From: an uncultured Candidatus Melainabacteria bacterium
GTDB taxonomy: Bacteria; Cyanobacteriota; Vampirovibrionia; Gastranaerophilales; Gastranaerophilaceae
Length of the DNA: 55,607 nucleotides
Assembly (NCBI GenBank): GCA_949915775.1
Contig: CATLEG010000003.1
Span: 1-55,607 of the forward strand
Direction of reading: 5' to 3'
The notes under the pieces: generated by a model
What the model saw: the letters and a program-made list of their open reading frames with translations, nothing else
Databases searched by the model: none
Told to the model about the DNA's origin: nothing
Shown here: in pieces, positions 38,901 to 47,528 of the stretch
Position numbering within the stretch: position 1 is the stretch's first letter
Layout: the number at the start of each line of letters is the position of its first letter
Made by a program: the position numbers and the translations under genes

Positions 38901-39884
38901 TTGTGTGCGATACCTACATCAAAATCTATAAAAGTTGTACCAATGTCTACCGGCAGGACTACGTGCGTAAAACATATACCAGCATCTTTTAAGTCTTTAC
39001 CAATATTTATCAACAGGGCTACGTGCGTAGCACACGATAAGAACTTATCGACTTGTCGTCTTAACGTCTTAGAGACTGATAAAAACCCTACCCTCTCCCG
39101 AATTTGTAAGTTCGTGTATCGCTCACTAACAAATTCAACCCTCTCACAAAGAGAGAGGGTAAAATGCCCAGCATTTACACTCGCAGAAACTCTAATCACC
39201 CTCGGCATTATCGGGATTGTAGCGGCGTTGACTATTGCGCCGTTAGTTCAAAAATACAGAATTAAACAGCTTGAAGTAGCTTTCAAAAGATCCTCATCTT
39301 TAATCCAACAAGCTTTGAATGATACTGCGCAAGAATTCGGATATAGCAATATGAAAGAATTTGGTGACAGCTGCGGATTTCCGAGTAACGATTCTCAAGA
39401 AAGGACAAAATATCGTAATTGTAGATTAAAGACAATAAATAACATATTGCCTCAGATAAACGAATATTATATATCAAAGTTTCAAATTATTAAAAGCATT
39501 AATTGGAATAAATGGATGGCTATACCACAATTTAGTAATCTTAAATATAGGAATTTTAAAGGTATAGAACAACAAGGAGGCTATAGTAGTATATATGGTT
39601 TTGATCGCAATAGCGTTTATATATTAAATGATGGCAGTTTGATAACTCCAATGATATTTTTGAGACATGAAGAATTTGACGGAATAACCCTTTCATTTGA
39701 TACAAATGGCCCGTTTAAAGGTCCTAACAGATATGGATATGGTATTTTTATTTATAACAGTGGAACCCATGGTTTAAATAGAGCCTGCAATGACACCTGG
39801 TCTTATGGATGTTATCAATACGCGTTAAAAAATGAAAATCCGGATGATAAGACCAAAGGCTATTGGGATAGTTTGAAATTTTAG
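38901..39884 (+). CDS. Type IV pilin-like (pseudopilin) protein 2 with repeat-derived leader
   Basis: The functional prepilin part begins at CPA|FTLAETLITLGIIGIVAALTI (near 39164) and continues with about 225 residues of globular pilin ending YWDSLKF. The roughly 88 residues before it are read entirely from dispersed repeats, e.g. TTCVKHIPASFK and ATCVAHDKNLSTCRLNVLETDKN. The TTG at 38901 has no proper ribosome site. The best-looking start, ATG 38632, is separated from this frame by the C10 tract and one TAG at 38694. The gene is therefore either phase-variable, started internally, or decaying. Confidence 0.7.
   Translation: MCAIPTSKSIKVVPMSTGRTTCVKHIPASFKSLPIFINRATCVAHDKNLSTCRLNVLETDKNPTLSRICKFVYRSLTNSTLSQRERVKCPAFTLAETLITLGIIGIVAALTIAPLVQKYRIKQLEVAFKRSSSLIQQALNDTAQEFGYSNMKEFGDSCGFPSNDSQERTKYRNCRLKTINNILPQINEYYISKFQIIKSINWNKWMAIPQFSNLKYRNFKGIEQQGGYSSIYGFDRNSVYILNDGSLITPMIFLRHEEFDGITLSFDTNGPFKGPNRYGYGIFIYNSGTHGLNRACNDTWSYGCYQYALKNENPDDKTKGYWDSLKF
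39018..39080 (+). repeat. P2 repeat (TACGTGCGTAGCAC...) in pseudopilin 2 leader
   Basis: Contains GATAAG/CTTATC and GTCTT...AGAGAC stems. It is nearly identical to 49776-49839 in the leader of pseudopilin 3. Shorter relatives are at 26498-26529, 38939-38966 and 42784-42818. Confidence 0.8.
39091..39159. repeat. Palindromic element, family P1, in pseudopilin 2 leader
   Basis: CCCTCTCCC, inner stem GAATTTGT/ACAAATTC, then CCCTCTCACAAAGAGAGAGGG. It is read in frame just before FTLAET. Confidence 0.75.
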
Positions 39885-39885
39885 T

Positions 39886-40116
39886 TTATTTTTTGAAATA
39901 GTCACAAATAAGCACTTTTTTGCGTGGAATAAGATTTTTTATTCCATCTAAAAAGCTATTTTTATCCAAATTTTCCAACTCTTTTTTTAGGATTGCTTTT
40001 TCTAAAACGACTTTATTATACAAATCTGAACACACAGAACTTTTGTCTATATGTTCTTTTAATTTTGCAAGTTGAATTTCTTTTTCTTTAATGGATTTGA
40101 TAAGTTCTCTTTTCAC
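39886..40116 (-). CDS. Small coiled-coil protein (76 aa)
   Basis: A 76-residue Lys/Glu-rich protein, strongly helical over residues 1-50 with heptad-like hydrophobics (IKSIKEKEIQLAKLKEHI; VVLEKAILKKELENL). The basic tail contains PRKKVLICDYF. No family is recognised and the ribosome site is weak. It ends 1 bp from the pseudopilin 2 stop (convergent), without a clear terminator between. Confidence 0.5.
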   Translation of the reverse strand: MKRELIKSIKEKEIQLAKLKEHIDKSSVCSDLYNKVVLEKAILKKELENLDKNSFLDGIKNLIPRKKVLICDYFKK

Positions 40117-40191
40117 TATAGACCTCTTTGTACCATATTAGAATAAGACTAATTTCAAAATTATAAATCGACTTTTTAGTTGATTTCGGCA

Positions 40192-40737
40192 TTAAACATG
40201 TAATAAATCATACTCATAGCCTATTTTTAGTGCTTTAATATTTAGCGGCAAGAGATTTTTTCTATGCGCCGGAATCACGTTATCAAGCGCTTTTTCAAGG
40301 ATTTCAAGATTTAATAATCCGCTTGTTTTTGATAAAATTCCTAATGCAAGTATATTAGCCATTTTTACATTACCGAGTTCATCTGCAAGTTTTGTAATAG
40401 GTGCAAATACATATTTTATATCATTTCTTGTTTTAATCTCATCTACAAGTGTGGAATTTGCAATCATGCAGCCGCCGGTTTTAATTTTTGGCAAAAATCT
40501 GTCAAAAGATGCCTGATTTAAGGCTACAACGAAATCCGTATCAGCTTTATTTACTTCACTAACTTCTTCATCGCTCATGACAATTTCGCAATTAACTGTT
40601 CCACCTCGCATCTCAGCCCCGTATGAAGGATACCAGGTTACATTTTTTTCATTTAACATAAATGCATTTGCAAGCACTTCACCTGCTAATAATACACCTT
40701 GTCCGCCAAATCCTGCTATTATAAAGTTTCGTTCCAT
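40192..40737 (-). CDS. 2-oxoacid:ferredoxin oxidoreductase, gamma subunit
   Basis: A 181-residue subunit starting ERNFIIAGFGGQGVLLAGEVLA, with WYPSYGAEMRGGTVNCEIVMSD, the typical gamma-domain motif of KGOR/VOR enzymes. It closes the complex that oxidises a branched-chain or 2-oxoglutarate-type 2-oxoacid with CoA and ferredoxin. Start ATG 40737; an in-frame GTG is 12 nt earlier. It is separated from the beta gene by 165 nt without a gene, unusual since the other subunits are tightly packed. Confidence 0.9.
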   Translation of the reverse strand: MERNFIIAGFGGQGVLLAGEVLANAFMLNEKNVTWYPSYGAEMRGGTVNCEIVMSDEEVSEVNKADTDFVVALNQASFDRFLPKIKTGGCMIANSTLVDEIKTRNDIKYVFAPITKLADELGNVKMANILALGILSKTSGLLNLEILEKALDNVIPAHRKNLLPLNIKALKIGYEYDLLHV

Positions 40738-40902
40738 TTTTTTCACCACAGCTTACGATTGCCGTAATACCGCCTTTCATATATGTCCTTGTTACTTTAG
40801 ATATTACCTTGTGACCGGCTTTGTTTGGTCAACACACTCGGGTCATTTGGTTAAATTTGTTTAATCTGCCTGATATTTATCCCTCGCATCTGTTTTGCTT
40901 TA

Positions 40903-41652
40903 TTAGTTTTGAGTTTGGTCTTTATATATGCCCGGTTTAAATACCTGCATCATTTCGTTTCTTACTCTTTCATGCGCTTTATCAGGTGTCATTTTCCAGT
41001 TTGTCGGGCAGGTTGAAAGAATTTCTACAAACCCGAAACCTAATCCTTTTATTTGAACTTCAAAAGCCTTTTTAATTGCCTGTTTTGCTTTTTTGATATT
41101 TGCAACAGTATCCAAAGAAACTCTTGCTGAAAATGCCGTACCGTCACAAAGTGCAATATGTTCCGCAATTTTTATCGGATAACCGTAATATTCAATATTT
41201 CTTCCGGTTGGAGAAGTAGTTGTTTTTTGTCCGAGAAGAGTTGTCGGCCCCAATTGTCCGCCGGTCATTCCATAAGTTGTATTATTTATACAAATAGCAC
41301 TTAAATTTTCACCTCTAAGTGCCGCATGCAAACTTTCACCTATCCCAATAGATGCAAAATCGCCATCGCCTTGGTATGTAAATACGAATTTGTCAGGACG
41401 TGCTCTTTTAACACCTGTTGCAACAGCCAGCGCTCTACCATGCGGTGCTTCAACAGAATCAACATTTAAAAAATCATATGCAGTAACCGAACATCCGATT
41501 GATGCGGCTAAAATTGCTTTTTCTTTTAAATCCAATTCATCTAAAACTTCTGCCACTAACCTCACTGCAACTCCATGATCGCAGCCCGGGCAGAATGAAA
41601 ATTTTGTATTATCTCTTAAAGATTCCGGTAACTTAAAAACCTGTACTGCCAT
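40903..41652 (-). CDS. 2-oxoacid:ferredoxin oxidoreductase, beta (TPP-binding) subunit
   Basis: A 249-residue thiamine-diphosphate subunit. FSFCPGCDHGVAVRL starts it, and the TPP/Mg motif GDGDFASIG ... NNTTYGMTGGQ is clear, as is GVKRARPDK. Together with the alpha subunit it forms the catalytic site. The start ATG overlaps the alpha stop as TAATG. No CxxC cluster of its own is seen besides CPGC, as expected when a separate ferredoxin-like subunit is present. Confidence 0.92.
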   Translation of the reverse strand: MAVQVFKLPESLRDNTKFSFCPGCDHGVAVRLVAEVLDELDLKEKAILAASIGCSVTAYDFLNVDSVEAPHGRALAVATGVKRARPDKFVFTYQGDGDFASIGIGESLHAALRGENLSAICINNTTYGMTGGQLGPTTLLGQKTTTSPTGRNIEYYGYPIKIAEHIALCDGTAFSARVSLDTVANIKKAKQAIKKAFEVQIKGLGFGFVEILSTCPTNWKMTPDKAHERVRNEMMQVFKPGIYKDQTQN

Positions 41653-42719
41653 TATAACACCTCAATTCTTGAAACAATTTCATCGGCAGACGGCGGTACG
41701 CCAACTCCTTTATTTATTAACTCAACGGGACATACTCCGTTAACGGCAAGTTTAACGTCGTTAATCATTTGACCCATATTAACTTCTACTGTAACAAACT
41801 TTTTAACTTTTTTAGAAAGTTCAGCCAATCTTTTTGATGGGAACGGAAACAGAGTAATTGGTCTGAAAAATCCTGCTTTAATTCCTTTTTCTCTAAGTTT
41901 TTTCATTGCTGTTTTAACATTTCTTGAAGTGCTGCCAAAACTTACTAAAACAATATCAGCATCATCTGTATTAATTTCTTCCCACTCTGTTTCATTGTCT
42001 TCAATAGCTTTATATTTAGCATAAAGTTTATCTAAGAATTCACACTGTTTGTCAGCCAAAGGCGCATAAGAGCGGATAACTCTGCCATCTCTATCTTTTG
42101 CACCTGTTAATGCCCAATCTGAATTATCGATTTTCGGGTAAGGATATTCACCGAATTCAACGGGTTCCATCATTTGTCCCAAAAGCCCGTCGGCTAACAA
42201 AACTGTCGGATTTTTATATTTGTGAGCAAGATAGAATGCTTTGTAAGTTAAATCAACACATTCCTGAACTGTAGAGGGGGCAAGAACGATAAGCTTGTAA
42301 TCTCCGTTTCCGCCGCCTTTAGTTGATTGGAAATAATCACCTTGAGAAGGGTAAATATTGCCCAATCCGGGGCCGCCTCTCATAACGCTTACCAATACAA
42401 TTGGCAATTCATCAGCAGTAGCGTATGATAAAGCTTCCTGCATCAAAGCAACAGCACAAGAAGATGATGAAGTCATTGCTTTTGCACCGGTAGAACATGC
42501 TCCAAGTGTCATATTAATTGCTGCAAGTTCGCTTTCTGCTGAAACATATGCTCGTTTCAATTCCTGCATTTTGCCGCTCATAAATTCACCGATTTCACTC
42601 TGCGGAGTAATCGGATATCCGAAATAGCATTCGCATCCTGCAATCACTGCTGCATTTGCAATTGCATAATTTCCTTTTGTTAAAACTTTTTTATTTGTAC
42701 CGCAACATACGGTTCCCAT
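41652..42719 (-). CDS. vorB: 2-oxoacid:ferredoxin oxidoreductase, alpha subunit (VorB/KorA-like)
   Basis: A 355-residue subunit with KVLTKGNYAIANAAVIAGCECYFGYPITPQSEIGEFM and TSSSSCAVALMQEALSYA, the pyrimidine-binding part of the TPP site, and RGGPGLGNIYPSQGDY. The order delta-alpha-beta-gamma and the sequence resemble 3-methyl-2-oxobutanoate (2-oxoisovalerate) or 2-oxoglutarate ferredoxin oxidoreductases; the exact substrate cannot be fixed by eye. The extra N-terminal CCGTNKK is unusual. Confidence 0.9.
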   Translation of the reverse strand: MGTVCCGTNKKVLTKGNYAIANAAVIAGCECYFGYPITPQSEIGEFMSGKMQELKRAYVSAESELAAINMTLGACSTGAKAMTSSSSCAVALMQEALSYATADELPIVLVSVMRGGPGLGNIYPSQGDYFQSTKGGGNGDYKLIVLAPSTVQECVDLTYKAFYLAHKYKNPTVLLADGLLGQMMEPVEFGEYPYPKIDNSDWALTGAKDRDGRVIRSYAPLADKQCEFLDKLYAKYKAIEDNETEWEEINTDDADIVLVSFGSTSRNVKTAMKKLREKGIKAGFFRPITLFPFPSKRLAELSKKVKKFVTVEVNMGQMINDVKLAVNGVCPVELINKGVGVPPSADEIVSRIEVL

Positions 42720-42805
42720 AATATTTACCTTTCTTTATTTCTAAAGCCTAATGTGGCTACTTGCTTAAAGCTCTTTTAAATCTTCACCAATATCTACCGG
42801 CAGGG

Positions 42806-43018
42806 CTACGTGCGTAGCACCTCTGTGATTGCTAAATCTGGACATCTTGTTGCACACATTGCACATCCAAGACATTCATTATTAGGATCGCAAAATTCCA
42901 CAACATGATTTCCCAAATTGTTAGTTTCTTTGCTAATTTTAATTAACTTTTTAGGACATTCATTTACGCATAAATAACATGCTTTGCATTTATTTTTATC
43001 TATTTTTATATTGCTCAT
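42806..43018 (-). CDS. 2-oxoacid:ferredoxin oxidoreductase, delta subunit (2x[4Fe-4S] ferredoxin)
   Basis: A 70-residue ferredoxin-like subunit with two cluster motifs, CKACYLCVNECP and CLGCAMCATRCP. It accepts electrons from the TPP subunits. ATG 43018 follows AGGGGAT. The last five codons and the stop (EVLRT-stop) are read from a P2 repeat (TACGTGCGTAGCAC), so the original C-terminus was rewritten by the repeat. First gene of the four-subunit operon; an 86-nt gap with the repeat separates it from alpha. Confidence 0.9.
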   Translation of the reverse strand: MSNIKIDKNKCKACYLCVNECPKKLIKISKETNNLGNHVVEFCDPNNECLGCAMCATRCPDLAITEVLRT

Positions 43019-43040
43019 TCTTAAATCCCCTATCACAAAT

Positions 43041-43049
43041 ATTATACCA
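43041..43049 (-). promoter_or_regulatory. Extended -10 promoter of the 2-oxoacid oxidoreductase operon
   Basis: On the minus strand TGGTATAAT, an extended -10 box, with the start near 43034 and the ATG at 43018. The -35 region is weak. Confidence 0.45.
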
Positions 43050-43160
43050 CTTAAATTCATAGCTGCTACATAATCTTTACAATTGTAATATAATACCTTA
43101 ATAGTTTGCAAAGTTATTTATTATTCTGGTAAAATAAAATGGGATATAGGAAAGAGAAAA

Positions 43161-46100
43161 ATGGCACAAACAGAAATCACCGAAATACTTAATAACTTAC
43201 GTGACGATCTAAAGCTTCAGAGTGAAAGCTTAGAAAAAATATTAACTTTAACTAATTCAAAACTTGAGCTTATATCTGAAGATAAAGAAGTTGAAGATTT
43301 AATGAGAATTTATATCTCAGAACTCAAAAAAGTTGTTGAAGATAAATTTAACAGTGAAATAATTAAAATTGAAGAGTTGGCGGTATTAACCGATTCAATT
43401 CCGGCAAAAATATCTTTTGAGCCATTAGAAAAGAAAATTGCAAATTTCAGACCGGTTTTGGATGATTTAAAAGATGTTATTTCTGACTCTTTAACTCAAA
43501 ATAAAGATATTGTAATTGAACATTTTTCTAATCTTGAAAGCCGTTTTTCATCAATTATAACAAATTCCGATTTCACAGAATTTAGAAAAGATTTAGGTGA
43601 ATTTATCCAAAAAGTAGTTGATAATTCAACGATTTTGAATACTGAATTTACATACACAGGTGAAAAATTAGAAAATATAATTTCATCAATAAAATCTATA
43701 AACTTTAAAGAAGATTTTGAGAATATAGTCTCAAAACTTTATGAAATAAAAGATTCAATAGAAAATAACGACAGTTATATAACTTTGTCCTCTGAAATTG
43801 CTGAACTTTCAGATAATATAAATACAAGTTTTTCAAATTTTGGAGAAACAAATGAGCAAAATTATTCTGAATTAAAAAATGATTTATCAGATATTAAAAA
43901 TAATTTAACAACACTGTCTGAGATTTCATATACCGATGAATTAAACAGATTATCTAATCTGGCAGAACTTACAGCAGATGATATTTCTATCTTGAAAGAA
44001 GAATTTAGACAATCTGCTGAATCCGATTTAGAAAATTCTTCAAGATTATCTGACAAAACCTATGAAATATCTGATAAATTAAATCAGGTTGAAGAAACTT
44101 TAGCCTCAGTTAAAGAAATTATTGAAAAATCAGATAACAAAGAGCAATTAATAAATGAATTTCAAAAATTTAAAGAAGAACTTCCTTCCGTTGTAACAAG
44201 TGAAGATTTTGCAAATTTCCGAACTGATTTTACAGATTTTATAAGGAAAATTATTGATAACGCAAATGTTCTACATTTAAATTCCGATGCCGTAAAAGAA
44301 CAAATTTCTATTATATTAGACAAGTTTGCAGCTTTGAATTATAAACAAGATTTTGAAAATATAGCCGGCAGTGTAAGTGAAATAAAATCATCTTTTGAAA
44401 ATAATTCAAAAATGAATTATGAAAATATTACAAATAGTATTAATGATTTAAAAGCAGTTTTATCTCAAAACGTTAATAACCAAATTATCGAAACACGTGA
44501 AAATTCGGAAAAAATAGTCAATGTGTTATCCGAAGCAGTATCTGATATTAAAAATATCAGAGATTTATCCGCAAACAAACACTTAGAAATATTAGATAGT
44601 ATTTCGCAAGAACTTCATACTGTTTTAAATTCTTCAAATGAAAAAATTAATACAAATATTGATTTAAATTTTGGCGGATTAAAAACAACAATAGAAAAGA
44701 TTAATACTGAATTTGAAAATTTAAAAACAGATATTATAAAAACAAATGATTCAAGTATGTTTTTATTATCAAGCGGTTTTGAGAATGTAAAAGCATCAAT
44801 TGAAACATTGTCTAATATTTTTTCATCTGTCAGTGATTCTATTGAAAATATTTCAGAAAAACATTCAGAAAGAATCCTTTCAAATATTTTAGAACTTATT
44901 TCTAATATAGATGAATTAAAAGCAGAAATTCATCAATTTTCATCTAATTATTTAGATAAAATTTCCGGTTCAATAGGTGAACTTTCAACAAAAATCGACA
45001 GCATTTCCGATTTTTCAGATTTTTATGAAAAACTTGAAGATTTAAAAAATATTATTTCAAATTTGAATTTTGATGAAAATATTCTTGAACAAATAAATAA
45101 TTTGAAAATACTTATAACAGAAAATTCAACAGATGAAAGATTAATTTCAAAACTTTGCGATTTAGAATCTGCAATTATACACAATTCTGATAATGCAGAA
45201 CATAACTTAGAAATTTTACAGACTAAGATTGCAGAATTTGCACATATCGTAGAAAACAGTAATTCTGATACAGAAGGTAAAATTGCGGCTTCTTTAGAAG
45301 AAATTACATCAATAAAAGATGAGCTATCAGGTTTGAGCGAAGTATTAAAATCTTCAAAACTTTCTACTGATGAAAAACTTTCAGAAACTTTATCTATAAT
45401 TGATTCAGGTATTGAAAATATAATTTTTAATCTTAATACGATAAATGAAAATGTAAATAGAAATGAAGGTATTAAAGAAACTGTAGAATCAATAGATGAA
45501 AAATTCGATAGTTTATCAGGCTTGATTAATGAACTTAAAAATGAACATTCACTAAATAATGTAGATTTAATTACAGATATAGAAGAAAAAGTTACGGCAT
45601 TAAAAGATGAATTAACACTAATAAATACTGATATAGCTGCCGCAATACAATGCAAAAGTGAAGAAATTATTCGGGCTTTTGAACCTGTCAAAACCGGTAT
45701 TGATGAGTTTATCGGGTTTGACTTTGAAAAAATAATTTCTGATTTAAAATCACAAATTGAACTTTCATTTATGAATTTTAGTGTTGATGTGAATAGTGAA
45801 TTTGCATCAGCTTCTGAAAATATTTCACATCTGGAGCAGGCTTTTAAAGAAATTTATAGCAAATTATCTGTTGTAGAAGATTGCGTTTCTGAAAAAATTC
45901 AAAATAATATTGAACTTTTAAACGCTGCTTTTGAAAGCAATATACGAGGTTTGAAAAGTGATATAAAAGAACAAATTGAAGTTAATAACGATGAATTAAA
46001 ACAATATTTAACTATTGCAATAAATAATTCTCAGCTTGAAAACGCCGTAAAAACTCTTAAGGACAGCTTGCTTAATAAATTAACTGAAGTTTGTGATATT

Positions 46101-47528
46101 CAACAGGAATCAGCTTCAAACTATGAAATCATATCTTCTAAAGTTTCAACACTTTCTAATAACTTGAAAGATTATATTTCAACGGCTGTCCGGGAAATAA
46201 CTGAAAATTGTTCTACAAATAGAATTCTACCGGTAATTGACTTATTGCATCAAAATAACGATGAAATAAAAACTACACTTGAAAATATAAATTCTAAAAT
46301 TGATATTATTGCACTTGATAATACAACCGAAGAACTTCAGATTCGCTTTGATGAACTTGATGAAAATCATAACAAAGTTGAGGAAATGCTTTCAACATTA
46401 AATATTAAAGTTGATACGCTTGCTGCTGATGATTCTCAATTGAATATTTTAGAAGAAATAGACGATATTAAAAATATAATTTTTGAACAACGCAAATTTT
46501 TTGAAGAATCTTCTGATGAGAAAACTGCCGCAATAGATAAATATTTAAGAGATGTACTTCTAAAACTTGATAGTGTTGATCTTGAAAAAAACAGTGAAGA
46601 TATAAAAGAATCTATTTTAAATGCTCTTGTTTCGCTTGTTGATCAAATTTCTTTTGTTGAAGAAACTGAAGATATAAAAGATTTTGTTGAAGAAAAAACC
46701 GGCGAAATTAAAGAAAATATAATAGAAATTCAAAAACAGCTTAAACAACTTGCCAATCCAGATGACGATTTTGAATATGTTTATACATTACAAGATGTCG
46801 AAACTGATATTGCAAAACTTAGACTTGCAATAAACAATATGAATGGCAATGATTTAAGCGATGTTACTGATGAAATAAAAAATTTGACAGGTATTGTTGA
46901 AGGTCTTGAATCTTCTCTTACTCAAGAACAAATTATTGATTTGAAAAATGATTTTGAAAAATTAAATGAAGATATTGTAAGCATAAGTTCAAGAACAAAC
47001 AAGCTTTTGTTAAATTCTGATGAATCATATAAAGCTCTTAATGACGGATTAAGCAATTTTAATAACGTCATATTCAAACTTGAAGATAGACTGAATTATC
47101 TTGACACAACAGCTGCTACAGAAAGATTGGAACGTAAACTTGATGATATTCAAACTCTTTCTATTGCATCAGCAAATTCTGACAAAATTTTTAAAGAAGT
47201 AATGACTTGTCTTGGTGAATGGATTGATGCAACAGACGAAAATATTAATCGAATTTCAGAAAAAACTGCTGAAATTGATAATGTCAAAGAAAGTATTCAA
47301 GAACTCAAAAGTATAATTCCTGAAAAAACAGGATTATTAAACGAATTGGAACAAAAATTTGAAAAACAAGAAAAACATATCGAAAATTTAGAAATGAAAA
47401 TTGAAAAAATTCTTTCGAAATTAGATGAAAAAGATGATATGTTGTTGAATAGAAAAGTAGATAAGATTGAAAAAATGTTATCTCAATTCGGTGCAAATAT
47501 AGAAAAGCTGACCTCATATGTTGAATAA
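43161..47528 (+). CDS. Giant coiled-coil protein (1455 aa)
   Basis: A 1455-residue Glu/Lys/Ser/Asn-rich protein predicted to be almost wholly alpha-helical coiled coil, with no signal peptide, membrane segment or enzymatic motif. It contains repeated modules: TNSDFTEFRKDLGEFIQKVV near residue 133 recurs as TSEDFANFRTDFTDFIRKII near 344, each followed about 60 residues later by NFKEDFENI/NYKQDFENI. This gives a period of about 211 residues. AGGAAAGAG lies upstream of the ATG. Its end overlaps the next gene by 11 nt, so the two are translationally coupled. A cytoskeletal or scaffolding role is plausible but unproven. Confidence 0.75.
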   Translation: MAQTEITEILNNLRDDLKLQSESLEKILTLTNSKLELISEDKEVEDLMRIYISELKKVVEDKFNSEIIKIEELAVLTDSIPAKISFEPLEKKIANFRPVLDDLKDVISDSLTQNKDIVIEHFSNLESRFSSIITNSDFTEFRKDLGEFIQKVVDNSTILNTEFTYTGEKLENIISSIKSINFKEDFENIVSKLYEIKDSIENNDSYITLSSEIAELSDNINTSFSNFGETNEQNYSELKNDLSDIKNNLTTLSEISYTDELNRLSNLAELTADDISILKEEFRQSAESDLENSSRLSDKTYEISDKLNQVEETLASVKEIIEKSDNKEQLINEFQKFKEELPSVVTSEDFANFRTDFTDFIRKIIDNANVLHLNSDAVKEQISIILDKFAALNYKQDFENIAGSVSEIKSSFENNSKMNYENITNSINDLKAVLSQNVNNQIIETRENSEKIVNVLSEAVSDIKNIRDLSANKHLEILDSISQELHTVLNSSNEKINTNIDLNFGGLKTTIEKINTEFENLKTDIIKTNDSSMFLLSSGFENVKASIETLSNIFSSVSDSIENISEKHSERILSNILELISNIDELKAEIHQFSSNYLDKISGSIGELSTKIDSISDFSDFYEKLEDLKNIISNLNFDENILEQINNLKILITENSTDERLISKLCDLESAIIHNSDNAEHNLEILQTKIAEFAHIVENSNSDTEGKIAASLEEITSIKDELSGLSEVLKSSKLSTDEKLSETLSIIDSGIENIIFNLNTINENVNRNEGIKETVESIDEKFDSLSGLINELKNEHSLNNVDLITDIEEKVTALKDELTLINTDIAAAIQCKSEEIIRAFEPVKTGIDEFIGFDFEKIISDLKSQIELSFMNFSVDVNSEFASASENISHLEQAFKEIYSKLSVVEDCVSEKIQNNIELLNAAFESNIRGLKSDIKEQIEVNNDELKQYLTIAINNSQLENAVKTLKDSLLNKLTEVCDIQQESASNYEIISSKVSTLSNNLKDYISTAVREITENCSTNRILPVIDLLHQNNDEIKTTLENINSKIDIIALDNTTEELQIRFDELDENHNKVEEMLSTLNIKVDTLAADDSQLNILEEIDDIKNIIFEQRKFFEESSDEKTAAIDKYLRDVLLKLDSVDLEKNSEDIKESILNALVSLVDQISFVEETEDIKDFVEEKTGEIKENIIEIQKQLKQLANPDDDFEYVYTLQDVETDIAKLRLAINNMNGNDLSDVTDEIKNLTGIVEGLESSLTQEQIIDLKNDFEKLNEDIVSISSRTNKLLLNSDESYKALNDGLSNFNNVIFKLEDRLNYLDTTAATERLERKLDDIQTLSIASANSDKIFKEVMTCLGEWIDATDENINRISEKTAEIDNVKESIQELKSIIPEKTGLLNELEQKFEKQEKHIENLEMKIEKILSKLDEKDDMLLNRKVDKIEKMLSQFGANIEKLTSYVE

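Noticed and set aside
45023-45691. 222-aa minus-strand ORF
   Set aside because: Antisense shadow of the coiled-coil gene; Ser/Phe-rich pattern is what Glu/Lys/Asn codons give on the other strand.
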